Assembly: GCA_963703745.1 (NCBI GenBank)
Contig: CAVPFL010000004.1
Location: 806,001 to 870,000 of the forward strand
Length of the DNA: 64,000 bases
Direction: 5' to 3'
DNA from: AP-15 sp963703745
GTDB lineage: Bacteria; Pseudomonadota; Alphaproteobacteria; ATCC43930; CGMCC-115725
In this document: piece by piece, positions 35,631 to 44,697 of the stretch
Numbering within the stretch: the first letter of the stretch is position 1
Layout: each line of letters begins with the position of its first letter
Made by a program: the position numbers and the translations under genes
The notes under the pieces: generated by a model
The model's input: the letters and a program-made list of their open reading frames with translations, nothing else
Told to the model about the DNA's origin: nothing
The model's database searches: none

Positions 35631-36590
35631 ATGAATGAGGCGACACCTTGGATCGATCCCGAGCTGATCGCTGCCGGCAAGCTGCTGCAGAGCCGCGGCC
35701 TCGTCGCACCCGACCGCACGCAGGCCCCGCTATCCGAAGTCCGCGCCGCGGTCGATCGCATAGGCGCGTTCCTCGGTGAGGGCTCGGTACCGCTGGGCCA
35801 CGAACGCGATCTGGCTCTGCCGGGACCGCACGGTCAGGTGCCGTGCCGGCTCTATCTGCCGGACGCCGTGGAGCGGCCACCGCTGCTCATCTATGCGCAT
35901 GGCGGGGGATTTATGCAGGGCAGCCTGCCGAGTTGGGATGCGGTGCTGCGCGAGCTTGTCCGCCAATCCGGGGTCGCTGCGCTGTCGGTCGACTACAAGC
36001 TCGCACCCGAGCATCGGTTTCCGGTCGCGTTCGAGGAAATGGTCGCGATGATCCGCCTGGCCGCGCGTGAGGGCGCCGGCCTCGGCATCGATCCGAGGCG
36101 GCTCGCGGTCGGCGGCGATTCGGCCGGCGCCAATCTAGCGCTCGCGGCGGCGGTAGCGTTGCGCAATGCCGGCGAGCGTGCCCTCGGCTTCATGCTGCTG
36201 ATCTACGGCTGCTATTCGACCGACACCGAAAGCGCATCGTGGCAGCGCTTCGGCCGCGGGGCCGGCCTGTCGCAAACGCAAATGCGCTGGATCTGGGAGA
36301 CCTATCTCGAACGGCCGGAGCAGCAGAGCGACTGGCGGGCCGCGCCGATCCTCGCCGACCTGGCGGGCCTGCCGCCGGCGCATCTGATCGTCGGCAGCCT
36401 CGACCCATTGCTCGACGACAGCCATCATCTCGCCGCACGCCTCAAAGAGGCGGGCGTTCCCTGCCCGCTCACGGTTTATGACGGCATCAACCATGGCTTT
36501 ATCCGCTACGGTCGCTTAATCGCGACCGCGCGCCGCGCCGTCGGCGATTGCGCGGCGGCTTTGCGCAACGCCTTGGTGGCAGCGGGATGA
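35631..36590 (+). CDS. Alpha/beta hydrolase of the hormone-sensitive lipase (HSL) family
   Basis: This 319-aa esterase has the HGGG oxyanion motif (90-93) and the nucleophile GDSAGAN with S164, both HSL-family hallmarks, then a late aspartate in GSLDPLLDDS and the catalytic histidine in DGINHGFIR. AGGAG eight bases before ATG 35631 fixes the start; it lies 18 bp after the LLM gene. It probably hydrolyses short acyl esters or the lactone/ester made by the preceding oxygenase. Confidence 0.92.
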   Translation: MNEATPWIDPELIAAGKLLQSRGLVAPDRTQAPLSEVRAAVDRIGAFLGEGSVPLGHERDLALPGPHGQVPCRLYLPDAVERPPLLIYAHGGGFMQGSLPSWDAVLRELVRQSGVAALSVDYKLAPEHRFPVAFEEMVAMIRLAAREGAGLGIDPRRLAVGGDSAGANLALAAAVALRNAGERALGFMLLIYGCYSTDTESASWQRFGRGAGLSQTQMRWIWETYLERPEQQSDWRAAPILADLAGLPPAHLIVGSLDPLLDDSHHLAARLKEAGVPCPLTVYDGINHGFIRYGRLIATARRAVGDCAAALRNALVAAG

Positions 36591-36675
36591 CTCTTCGCCG
36601 CACAACCGCCCTGAAGTGGCGGGGCGATCGCGGCCTTGCCCCGCCCGGCCGGCGCCAGGGTGTTACTCCCGGCGG

Positions 36676-37203
36676 TTACCCACCGCGGCAGGGGCGCGGG
36701 GCGCTCCATCCCGCGAGCTTTCGGCGCTGACTCCCCGCTGCGGCGCTCACCGTCCGCGGCCAACCCTCTCTCTTTAATGTTGGCAGCGCAAAAGCCGCAC
36801 CGCCAAGCCGTGGGCGTACCGTACCTCTCGACAGCTCCTCTGCAAAAGGCGTAATCGTTAGAACGAACCATGAACAAGAAGATCCACCATGAACGGAGGC
36901 GCTGCGCCGCGCTGGCCGTGTGTCGCTGCGGAAGGCAAAGGCACCCGCGATCGTTTCGACCCGGTAGCCGCAGCAGAACCGGGCGACGAAGGCATGAGCG
37001 AAGGCAGCATCCTCGAAATAGAAGGCGAGGGCATCGTTGACGATACCGGTCGTCCCGGCGGGCGCGGTCGCCCACCCTTCGGCGCCGCAAGTCTCGTCGA
37101 GCCAGGCATGCATGATCTCGAGCTGACGACCCAACCCTTCCGGGGGCAATGCAATCCGCACGCGCACCGGATACCGCCGCTCCGCCTCGCGCTGGGCCCG
37201 CAT
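36676..37203 (-). CDS. Conserved hypothetical protein
   Basis: The protein is 175 aa from ATG 37203. The first roughly 95 residues (YPVRVRIALPPEGLGRQLEI, HAWLDETCGAEGWATAP, VNDALAFYFEDAAFAHAFV) look like a real, folded small protein of the type annotated as hypothetical in Rhizobiales. The last 80 residues are basic and low-complexity and may be read-through after a frameshift. A TTG at 37218 could start it five codons earlier. It is convergent with the HSL esterase gene. No function is known. Confidence 0.6.
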   Translation of the reverse strand: MRAQREAERRYPVRVRIALPPEGLGRQLEIMHAWLDETCGAEGWATAPAGTTGIVNDALAFYFEDAAFAHAFVARFCCGYRVETIAGAFAFRSDTRPARRSASVHGGSSCSWFVLTITPFAEELSRGTVRPRLGGAAFALPTLKREGWPRTVSAAAGSQRRKLAGWSAPRPCRGG

Positions 37204-37522
37204 CGACGCTCGGATCAAGGACCCCCTAACGAGCCGGTGCGACTCGGCAGAGGACCCGCTCGATTGGGCCGGGTTGGCGTCGACGACGGCGGGCGCAGCG
37301 CTTCTCTACACTCTCGCCGCCGCGGTCGGTCTGACTGTTCATTAACGGTTACATCGCATCTCGGTGTGACATCGCGACACGGAACAGTGACAGACCCCGG
37401 TAGAACCGTGTATTTGTAAAGCGCCGTGTCGCCTTGCAGCATTGTATTTGCCAATTTGGAAGGATGACGCGGTCGGGGTGCGCGTATTTTACGTGCAACA
37501 CTACGAGCGCGTGGATGAAATC

Positions 37523-37783
37523 ATGATCGGTCCTCCGGGATTGCCCAAGTTCGGACGCCGCGTCTTTTCGTTTGCTGCGGCAAAACCGGCCCGCTCGCGC
37601 CAGCAACAGAACACCTGGAAATGGATCACGGGCTTCTACCTCGCCGGTGTGCTGGCTCACTTCAGCCATCACATGGTCGACCTGCCCGACGGCTCGAACC
37701 CGTCTTTTGAAGCGCTGACAAGCGCCCCGGTCAGCTTGGTCTGGCCGGCCGATCTGATCGGGACGCTGATCGATCGGGGCTGA
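37523..37783 (+). CDS. Hypothetical small protein
   Basis: This putative 86-aa protein has GC-rich third positions like real genes here, a basic N-terminal part and a weakly hydrophobic segment (WKWITGFYLAGVLAHF). Its last 53 bp overlap the 3' end of the convergent membrane protein. No family is recognised and the start (ATG 37523 or GTG 37511) is not fixed by a ribosome site, so it is a low-confidence gene. Confidence 0.4.
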   Translation: MIGPPGLPKFGRRVFSFAAAKPARSRQQQNTWKWITGFYLAGVLAHFSHHMVDLPDGSNPSFEALTSAPVSLVWPADLIGTLIDRG

Positions 37784-40700
37784 TCGCGGACACTGCCGGC
37801 TTGCGCGGCGGGGGTTGCAGCATCGTCAACCCACAGAACGCGATGATGTAGAAGAGCGCCGCGAGACGCGGCACTTCGAGAAGATAGTCGAACACGCCGG
37901 AGCACAAGAACGCCACCAAAGACGCCGCAACCGGAGCCGCCATTTGCTCGCCACGCCCGATCGCGCGCAGCGCGCCGACGAGCGCCGTGCCGGCCAGTAA
38001 CACCAAGGAGGCCAGACCCAACGCGCCGCCTTCGAAGAGACTCATCAAATACTGGTTCTTGATGCGCCAGATCAGGTGCTGGTCGTCCGTGAAATACCAG
38101 CGCTCGGTTCCCTGGGAGAAATCGCCGTTGGCGAGGATGTCATGACCTTGCGGATCGAGCATCCGGATGTGACCGATGTCGATCCTGCTGTCGGGGACGG
38201 GATCGAACAAGGCCAATTCGACTGGGCGCTTAAACCACCCGAACGCGGCGTTCTCGCCCAGGCCTGCGCTTGAGATGGGCGCGCCGAAATCCTCCCAGGT
38301 ACCGGGCAGGTGAGGGCGGAATGTCGTTGTGCGGCAGTTCACCGAATAGAGCAGCATCTTCTCGCAGAGGATGACCGACAACACGCTCTTGCCGTCGGGC
38401 GATCGCAACGCGACGAAGACTCGATATTGCTGGTCGGACCGCACCGAAACCTTTTGCCCGAAGTAGGTTGGCAAACCGCTATGGAGCGATAGAAAGCGGT
38501 AACCCCCGTCTTGCCCGATGACGAAATTGGTCGGAAAGCGCTCGCCAGGCTTGCGAGCGAGAACGATGCGCGGATAGGTGCCAAGCCCCATGCCGAAAAG
38601 AGCGGTGGCCGGGCTGCCGTCCAGCAAAGCCAGACCGCCGCTCCAGTTCCCCTCTCGATCGGCCAGGTCGGGAACTACCGTTCGAAGTCGCTCCCCCATG
38701 AAGCCGCTGCCAACAGCGGCGACCACGATCCCGCCGATTGTCAGCACAAGCATCGCTGAGAGCGCCGGACCGGAGGCCGTCCCCGTATGGCGATGGCGCG
38801 CTCCCCACGCCCAGCTTAGACCGGCGGTCAGAATCGAGATCAGCGCCGCAGCATAGGCGGCGCGCGCAAAGGTCACGACCAAAGCATATCCTGCGCCGAT
38901 GGCGATACCGAACATCGCGAGAAGTGTTAGCGGACGTGGCTGGAGCAGACAGACGAGCAGAAACGGAAATGCCATTGCGATGTAGGCACCGATGTGACCA
39001 CCACCAACATGCATACTGGAGAATGTGCCGACGACACGATAATTGGTCGCGAAGTCAAAGAGACCGGTGAAGACGACGCGCTCGGTTAATACGGCCACGG
39101 CGACGAGAGCCAGTCCGGCTGTCATCCCGGTGCCCAGCCAAACCAGTGTATCGCCGTGCGTGCGCACTCTCGCGCGTAGGAAAGGCAGCAGCGCAAGCGC
39201 GATGAAAAAGCCTTTAGCGAGGCGCAGCGCATTGTCCGGGCGCAAATATTCATTATCCGATCCCCCCTCCGGCCCGGGCAAGGCGAACCCGAGAGCTACG
39301 CTCACCAAATAGCTGATCAGGCAGAGCACAAGCGCGGCAGCCGGTAGGCCCCCGAGCCGGAAATCGGTGTAGCGCGGCGGCGCCCGCAATGCCAAGATTC
39401 CGATCGTGACGAGGACGAACAGATCCGGCTCACCGACCTCAGTCCAGCCTGTCCAAGGCGTAAGGTCGACCGCCGGCAGCGCCGCGGGAATGACTGCCAG
39501 CCAGAGGGCTGGCCAACGCCACAGCGCCAGTGCGTAGAGCAGGAGGGCAATGCCCAAGACCCATGGTGCCAGCGGATAACTCGAGGCGATCACCGCTGCC
39601 AAAGCGAGACAGACCGCGGACGTGACTAATCCGGTGACTATCGCGGCCGGACGTCTCAGATCATTTTCCCAAGGCCGGGGGTCCGCGGACTGCCGTGCGG
39701 CGATGGGGGGCGACCGGACGGGATTCCGCGACAGCACCGTCGGTTTTGCGAGAGGCTTGTCTTCGAGAATGCTCCAGAACGCAGGTGTGAGCTTGGCGGC
39801 GATCCCGGCCGCGGCGCCGGCAATGATGGCGTCGCTGAAATCGGGTTGCAGGCCCGGTTTAAACCAGCGGCCGAGTTCAACTGCGAATGACAAGAGAGCG
39901 GCCAAAATAGCGGCGGTCCAGACCTCGGCGCGCCCACTGCCGCGCCGCAGCGCGACCATCACCCCGATCGGCGCGAAGGTTAACAGATGCACTATGACGC
40001 TCTCCGCCGCGTGCGCCTTCGAAACGATGTAGTGATGATAGAAAGGCAAGAGGCCGGATCTATCCAAGGCCTCGAGAGCCTCCGGCACGGATCGCCAATG
40101 CGGTGACAGCAGATCGTTGACGAAAGCGATGGCAAGCACATAAGGCAGGATCATCAGCGGCACGAGCCGCGTCAGCAGGTTGCGCCACCGCACGGGATCC
40201 TGCCCTTCGAACCACATCAGCATGGCTGCGCCGATGACGATGCCGACAGTGCGATAAAGAGCCGCGATCAGCGAAGGGGTGGCGGTAAGCACAAGCATCG
40301 TCATGACCGTCACCACGGACATCATTACGAAACCGGCCAACGCGATCCTGAAGAGTGATCTGCGGCGGCTCGAGAGTGCCAACATCACGCCCAGAGGGAC
40401 GGTACTTGCGGTGTCGGCCAGCACGACGACAGCACGTTGCGTCGTCGACCGGCCCTCTCCTGTCCACGACAGCAGCATGTGCGGCAAGGCCGCGGCGCGC
40501 TGGTGGAAATCCTCGGCGCTGAGCGCAAAGTCGAACGGAAACAGAAAGAAGAGAAGCAGCGCTACCGCGTAGATCCCGCAGGCGATTAGAAGGGGGCGAC
40601 GACGTCGCCCAGGACTGCTCCGCAGTACAGAAGATAAGCGGTCGGACGAGCCCCAAAACAACACAACCCCGAGCAGCGACCCGAGGCTTTGCGCCTCAAT

Positions 40701-41111
40701 GTAGTTGAGCGAAACGGTGCGCGGCGGAAAGAACAGCTGCAGGTACTTGACGGCGATCACGAGGAAGAGACAGCAACAGAGCGCCACTCCGGCAGCCAGC
40801 CAGCGCAGGCCCCGTCGCCGCGGCCAGATCGCCCCGGTTACGACGACGCCGAGCGGGATCAGCATCAAGAGGTTGGCCACCCAGTCCGGACGCTGACCCG
40901 AATCGGTTATCAGGTAGGGCGTCGCCAGCAGCTGTCGCCAGGCAACCTCGGGGTCGAGCGGAACGAAATTGAAGCCCGCCGGGCCGACGGCAAGGCTCAC
41001 ATAAGCGATCGCGAGAGCGTAGGCGATCGCCCAGCCGGCGAACCGGCCGCGGCGGTAGAGGGCCGGTCTCCGATCCGCCACGGGACGACTTAGACTGGCG
41101 ATTCGCGACAA
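37731..41111 (-). CDS. Large VanZ/O-antigen-ligase-like membrane protein
   Basis: This protein of about 1,126 aa is almost entirely membrane-spanning. Residues about 1-480 hold VanZ-like segments (NLLMLIPLGVVV and a later HLLTFAPIGVMV with the DFSDAIIAGAAAG end). The second half, from about residue 530, is O-antigen ligase/polymerase-like, with NYRVVGTFSSMHVGGGHIG, FGMGLGTYPRI and the late FEGGALGLA helix. A soluble beta-rich insertion of about 150 residues (LPTYFGQKVSVRSDQQYRVF) lies before the last helices. It would act in polysaccharide polymerisation or ligation at the periplasmic side of the inner membrane. The start is unsettled: TTG 41111 lies seven bases after the preceding stop, and GTG 41081 is also possible. 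The fusion is unusual in size. Confidence 0.75.
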   Translation of the reverse strand: MSRIASLSRPVADRRPALYRRGRFAGWAIAYALAIAYVSLAVGPAGFNFVPLDPEVAWRQLLATPYLITDSGQRPDWVANLLMLIPLGVVVTGAIWPRRRGLRWLAAGVALCCCLFLVIAVKYLQLFFPPRTVSLNYIEAQSLGSLLGVVLFWGSSDRLSSVLRSSPGRRRRPLLIACGIYAVALLLFFLFPFDFALSAEDFHQRAAALPHMLLSWTGEGRSTTQRAVVVLADTASTVPLGVMLALSSRRRSLFRIALAGFVMMSVVTVMTMLVLTATPSLIAALYRTVGIVIGAAMLMWFEGQDPVRWRNLLTRLVPLMILPYVLAIAFVNDLLSPHWRSVPEALEALDRSGLLPFYHHYIVSKAHAAESVIVHLLTFAPIGVMVALRRGSGRAEVWTAAILAALLSFAVELGRWFKPGLQPDFSDAIIAGAAAGIAAKLTPAFWSILEDKPLAKPTVLSRNPVRSPPIAARQSADPRPWENDLRRPAAIVTGLVTSAVCLALAAVIASSYPLAPWVLGIALLLYALALWRWPALWLAVIPAALPAVDLTPWTGWTEVGEPDLFVLVTIGILALRAPPRYTDFRLGGLPAAALVLCLISYLVSVALGFALPGPEGGSDNEYLRPDNALRLAKGFFIALALLPFLRARVRTHGDTLVWLGTGMTAGLALVAVAVLTERVVFTGLFDFATNYRVVGTFSSMHVGGGHIGAYIAMAFPFLLVCLLQPRPLTLLAMFGIAIGAGYALVVTFARAAYAAALISILTAGLSWAWGARHRHTGTASGPALSAMLVLTIGGIVVAAVGSGFMGERLRTVVPDLADREGNWSGGLALLDGSPATALFGMGLGTYPRIVLARKPGERFPTNFVIGQDGGYRFLSLHSGLPTYFGQKVSVRSDQQYRVFVALRSPDGKSVLSVILCEKMLLYSVNCRTTTFRPHLPGTWEDFGAPISSAGLGENAAFGWFKRPVELALFDPVPDSRIDIGHIRMLDPQGHDILANGDFSQGTERWYFTDDQHLIWRIKNQYLMSLFEGGALGLASLVLLAGTALVGALRAIGRGEQMAAPVAASLVAFLCSGVFDYLLEVPRLAALFYIIAFCGLTMLQPPPRKPAVSAISPDRSASRSDRPARPS

Positions 41112-41118
41112 GTGCGAA

Positions 41119-41589
41119 CTACGAGCGCCGCCCAAGCGTTCGCGCGCGCAGCAGACGGTACCAGATCGCGAGCGCCAGCAGGACGACGAGGAAACCGACG
41201 ACGAGAATGGGCGATAGCCAGCTCTGTGATTGCGGCTCACCACCGACCCGGATCATGACCCGGGCGACGTAATCGGGGTTGCGAGCCTCCACGCTCCAGA
41301 AGCCGTCGCGGTCGGCGGCGAACATGAATTTGCCCTCGGCATCCGTGCGGCCGGCCGCCGCGGGGTTGTTCGAATCCCCGGGGGCGAACGCACGCACCTC
41401 GGCGTTCGCCATCGGCTTGCCGTCCGGGGTCGCGAATTGAGCCGTAACCTCGTGCGTAGCGAAGAGATCGATTGCACCGGCCGGCGATGCGACGAAAAGA
41501 CAGAGGGCTACGACGGCGCCCAGCAATAAGGCACCGGCTCGGCGTGGGAATCGAACCGGGCGACAGCGAACCGTCGGAGACTCGATCAT
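41119..41589 (-). CDS. Exported single-pass protein with carboxypeptidase-regulatory-like domain
   Basis: This 156-aa protein has a signal peptide (hydrophobic LLLGAVVALCLFVASPAGA), a beta-sandwich domain of the Ig/transthyretin type (VTAQFATPDGKPMANAEVRAF, TDAEGKFMFAADRDGFWSVE) and a C-terminal membrane helix (ILVVGFLVVLLALAIW) with a basic tail, so the domain faces the periplasm. ATG 41589 is preferred because it begins right before the signal peptide; 41676 would add a basic 29-residue leader. It is eight bases before the VanZ/ligase-like gene and surely cotranscribed with it, so a scaffold or export role for the polymer is possible. Confidence 0.75.
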   Translation of the reverse strand: MIESPTVRCRPVRFPRRAGALLLGAVVALCLFVASPAGAIDLFATHEVTAQFATPDGKPMANAEVRAFAPGDSNNPAAAGRTDAEGKFMFAADRDGFWSVEARNPDYVARVMIRVGGEPQSQSWLSPILVVGFLVVLLALAIWYRLLRARTLGRRS

Positions 41590-41699
41590 CGACACGCGAT
41601 CAACATAGCGATCTTTTAGCAGCACGCTACTGCGCTGACCGGCCGCGTGCTTGCCCGGTTTGCGGAGTTGTGGCAAAAGCCGCGCGGGGTGGGCGGACG

Positions 41700-42359
41700 A
41701 TGCCGGATTTCGCGATCGAACGGCAATACAGCGGGCTGGTGTGCGGTATCGATGAGGCAGGGCGCGGGCCCCTCGCCGGGCCGGTGGTTGCCGCTGCCGT
41801 GATCCTCGAGCCGCGTCGGTTCCCTAAAGCGCTGCGCGACGGGCTCGATGATTCGAAGCTGCTGACGAGACAAGAACGCGAGGGCTGCTACCGCGCGCTC
41901 CGGCGTTGCGCTGATCGGGGGGCCGCCCGCATCGGGGTCGGCGCGTCGAGCACGGCTGAAATAGACCGCCTCAACATCCTTCGTGCGGCGTTGTTGGCGA
42001 TGGCGCGCGCCGTGGCGGTGCTTGGGGTACGCCCCGATATCGCGCTTGTCGACGGCTCCATTGCTCCGCCGATCGCCTGCACAGTGCAAACCCTCATCAA
42101 AGGCGACGCGCTTAGCTTCTCGATCGCCGCCGCCTCAGTCGTCGCCAAGGTCACGCGCGATCGGATCATGCGAGGTCTGGCACCCCGCTACCCCGGTTAT
42201 GGCTGGGAGACGAATGTTGGATACGCGACGCAAGAGCACGGCGAGGCGATCCGTCGGCTTGGCATCACCCGCCATCACCGGCTTTCGTTCGCGCCGGTGC
42301 GGCTCGCGGCCGAGGGTGACATGCCGCTGTTCGCAGCGCTCGCGGTGGGACCTCCATAG
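41700..42359 (+). CDS. rnhB: Ribonuclease HII
   Basis: This 219-aa enzyme removes ribonucleotides from RNA-DNA hybrids. The catalytic acids D18 and E19 are in CGIDEAGRGPLAGPV, with later aspartates in DDSKLL and ALVDGS; all are intact. The Mg-dependent family blocks SIAAASVVAKVTRDR and YATQEHGEAI are present. The start ATG at 41700 gives the standard length. Its 3' end overlaps the convergent mutY by 85 bp, so the two mRNAs are partly antisense. Confidence 0.96.
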   Translation: MPDFAIERQYSGLVCGIDEAGRGPLAGPVVAAAVILEPRRFPKALRDGLDDSKLLTRQEREGCYRALRRCADRGAARIGVGASSTAEIDRLNILRAALLAMARAVAVLGVRPDIALVDGSIAPPIACTVQTLIKGDALSFSIAAASVVAKVTRDRIMRGLAPRYPGYGWETNVGYATQEHGEAIRRLGITRHHRLSFAPVRLAAEGDMPLFAALAVGPP

Positions 42360-43441
42360 GGACCGGCCGCGAGCGCCGCGATCGCGTGTCGGGAAACCTT
42401 CTTCATCAAGGTCGGCAGCGCATGGTCACCGAGCCGTTCCAATGGGCTCCAGATTCCCTCGGCGACGCCGGCGCCGGCCACGACAGCGAGCTCGAGCAAG
42501 AAATGGGTGAAGCCGTGCCGGACGGTGCCGGGCAGCGGCGACCACGCGACTGCGACAGGGGCGGCCCGGAGTGCTTCCGCGAACGACCATGGGGTGGCGC
42601 GCCAGGGGGTAGAGGGAATCTCGGTCATGCCGCCGAGCAGACCTTTCTCTGGGCGGCGGCGCAGCAGCACCGCGCCATCCTCTCGAGTGAGCCAGAACGC
42701 GACGCCATGGCGCCACGGCCGCTCCGGCTTCTCGCCCCGCGCCGGCAGATCTTCCGCCCGGCCGGACCCCGCGGCGGCGCAGCAGGATTGCCACGGACAA
42801 AGGACGCAGCGCGGCCGGCGCGGCGTGCAGATCGTAGCACCAAGATCCATCAATGCCTGGGCGAAGTCGCCAGCCCGCCGTTCCGGAACCATCGCAGCGG
42901 CGAGCGCTCTAAGGCGCGCCTTTGCTGCCGGCAACGGTTCGCCCACGCCGTAGAGGCGGGCGAGGACGCGCTCGACATTGCCGTCGATCGCGGCGCGGCA
43001 TCGGTCGAACGCGATCGCCGCGATCGCTGCCGCGGTGTAGTCACCGATCCCGGGCAATGTGCGCAATGCTTCGGCTTCTTCGGGGAAAGCGCCGTCGAGC
43101 CGCTCGACTACGGTGCGGGCGCAGGCATGGAGATTGCGGGCGCGCGCGTAATAGCCGAGCCCTTGCCAGAGCTGCAGGACTTCGTCGAGCGAGGCCGCGG
43201 CGAGTGCCGAAATATCAGGCCAGCGCGCCACGAATCGGTCAAAATACGGTCCGACCGTTGCCACCGTCGTCTGCTGCAGCATGATCTCGCTGAGCCACAC
43301 GCGATAAGGGTCGGGGCGGATGCCAGGCGGCGCCCGCCACGGGAGGTTGCGGCGATGGCGATCGTACCAGGCGAGCAAGGTGGCAGAATCTGGCGTTCCC
43401 TGGGGTGACGAAGCTGCGGCTTGGATGGAAGACGTGGGCAC
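42275..43441 (-). CDS. mutY: A/G-specific adenine glycosylase
   Basis: This 388-aa base-excision repair enzyme removes adenine paired with 8-oxo-guanine. It has E52 in SEIMLQQT, the helix-hairpin-helix LPGIGDYTAAAI, the catalytic aspartate D153 in AIDGNVERV, and the 4Fe-4S ligands C205, C212, C215 and C221 (C-x6-C-x2-C-x5-C). The C-terminal NUDIX-like domain (RRRPEKGLLGGMTE) recognises 8-oxo-G. The start codon GTG 43441 has no clear ribosome site. It is divergent from the DUF721 gene, one base apart. Confidence 0.95.
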   Translation of the reverse strand: MPTSSIQAAASSPQGTPDSATLLAWYDRHRRNLPWRAPPGIRPDPYRVWLSEIMLQQTTVATVGPYFDRFVARWPDISALAAASLDEVLQLWQGLGYYARARNLHACARTVVERLDGAFPEEAEALRTLPGIGDYTAAAIAAIAFDRCRAAIDGNVERVLARLYGVGEPLPAAKARLRALAAAMVPERRAGDFAQALMDLGATICTPRRPRCVLCPWQSCCAAAGSGRAEDLPARGEKPERPWRHGVAFWLTREDGAVLLRRRPEKGLLGGMTEIPSTPWRATPWSFAEALRAAPVAVAWSPLPGTVRHGFTHFLLELAVVAGAGVAEGIWSPLERLGDHALPTLMKKVSRHAIAALAAGPYGGPTASAANSGMSPSAASRTGANESR

Positions 43442-43442
43442 G

Positions 43443-43958
43443 ATGAAGCCAGAGCGCGAGATCTCGAGCGATTCGCTCAGCCTAACCGCTCCGGACCGCG
43501 AGAGCGAGCGTCACCTGGGCTTTCGAGCGGTGGGCGTCGCCGTGTCGAAGCTCGCCGCGCCGGTGGTCGCCAAGCGCGGCGGCGCGATTCTCGTTCGTCT
43601 CAAGGCCGAGTGGGCGGCGATCCTCGGCGCCGATTGGGCTTCAGTGACTTGGCCGTCCGCACTTGGTCGCGACGGCGTCTTGAAGTTGCGTACGACGTCG
43701 ACAGCCGCGCTCGAGCTGCAACATCGTGCGCCGCTGTTGATCGAGCGCATCAACCTCTTTTTCGGGCGTTCCGTGGTCACGCGCCTGGCGTTGGTGCAAG
43801 GACCTCTGCCGTTCGATTCGCCGCCGAGGGAGCCGGTTGTGCCCACTCTCGCTGCCGGTGAGGTCAAGGTGCTCGACGAGCGGCTCTCCGGGATCGCCGA
43901 TCCGGAGCTCCGCGCAGCTCTCGGTAGGCTGGGCCATGCGATCATCGGCCGGTCTTGA
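43443..43958 (+). CDS. DUF721 domain-containing protein (DciA-like)
   Basis: This 171-aa protein has the DUF721 block (VVAKRGGAILVRLKAEWAAI, GVLKLRTTSTAALELQHRAP, LIERINLFFG), the domain of the helicase loader DciA that brings DnaB to replication forks in bacteria without DnaC. An in-frame ATG at 43425 would add six residues. It lies back-to-back with mutY and before the DsbA-type gene, which with smc downstream makes a common alphaproteobacterial order. Confidence 0.88.
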   Translation: MKPEREISSDSLSLTAPDRESERHLGFRAVGVAVSKLAAPVVAKRGGAILVRLKAEWAAILGADWASVTWPSALGRDGVLKLRTTSTAALELQHRAPLLIERINLFFGRSVVTRLALVQGPLPFDSPPREPVVPTLAAGEVKVLDERLSGIADPELRAALGRLGHAIIGRS

Positions 43959-44018
43959 GGCATTGCGTGAGGGCTACGAACCCACTAGCATCCACATATT
44001 GTAGTAAGGACCCGTCAG

Positions 44019-44660
44019 ATGCAGAAAATCTGGTTCGCCCTGCTCGGTATCTTGAGTTTCCTCCTCGTGTCACCGGGACTTTCAGAGGCGGCCGCTTCGC
44101 ATCCGATGCTTGCGGACGCGCAGACCGTGCTGCAGATCACCCAGGACGATCGCATCCTCGGCAACCCCGAGGCCCCGATCACGATCGTCGAATATGCGTC
44201 GCTGACTTGTCCGCACTGCGCTCATTTTGCGAACGACGTCCTTCCCGATATCAAGAAGGAATGGATCGACACCGGGAAAGCAAAATTGGTGCTGCGAGAC
44301 TTTCCGCTCGACGAGCCCGCATTGCGCGCTGCGATGATCGCGCGCTGCGCGCCCCCGGATCGTTACTATGCCTTTGCGGACACGTTCTTCGCGGCTCAGG
44401 AAAAATGGGTACGGAGCCCCGATTATCGTGAACCGCTTGCGCGGCTGGCCAAGCTCGGCGGCATGAGCAAGGAGGAATTCGACACCTGCCTCAAAAACAC
44501 AGAGCTTGAGAACAAAATCGTCGAAGGACGTTTAAAGGCGACACAGGAGCTCGATGTTAATTCGACTCCGACATTCTTTATAAACGGCAGCAAGTTCGCC
44601 GGCGCCCCGACGAAGGAGGAATTCGAAAAGCTATTGTCCGGCCTCGCGGCGAAGTCCTAG
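44019..44660 (+). CDS. DsbA family thiol oxidoreductase
   Basis: This 213-aa protein has a Sec signal peptide (MQKIWFALLGILSFLLVS) and a thioredoxin fold with the active site C64-P-H-C67, the classic DsbA dithiol, followed by a cis-proline context VNSTPTFFING. It forms or isomerises disulfides of periplasmic proteins. It is placed between DUF721 and smc, a conserved alphaproteobacterial arrangement. AAGGA precedes ATG 44019. Confidence 0.93.
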   Translation: MQKIWFALLGILSFLLVSPGLSEAAASHPMLADAQTVLQITQDDRILGNPEAPITIVEYASLTCPHCAHFANDVLPDIKKEWIDTGKAKLVLRDFPLDEPALRAAMIARCAPPDRYYAFADTFFAAQEKWVRSPDYREPLARLAKLGGMSKEEFDTCLKNTELENKIVEGRLKATQELDVNSTPTFFINGSKFAGAPTKEEFEKLLSGLAAKS

Positions 44661-44697
44661 CCGCCGAGATGACGATGGGGCATCGTTCGGAAAGTTG

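Noticed and set aside
37219..37330. Small membrane-like frame ending LLYTLAAAVGLTVH
   Set aside because: It has a hydrophobic stretch but no start codon or ribosome site in frame, so it is not called a gene.
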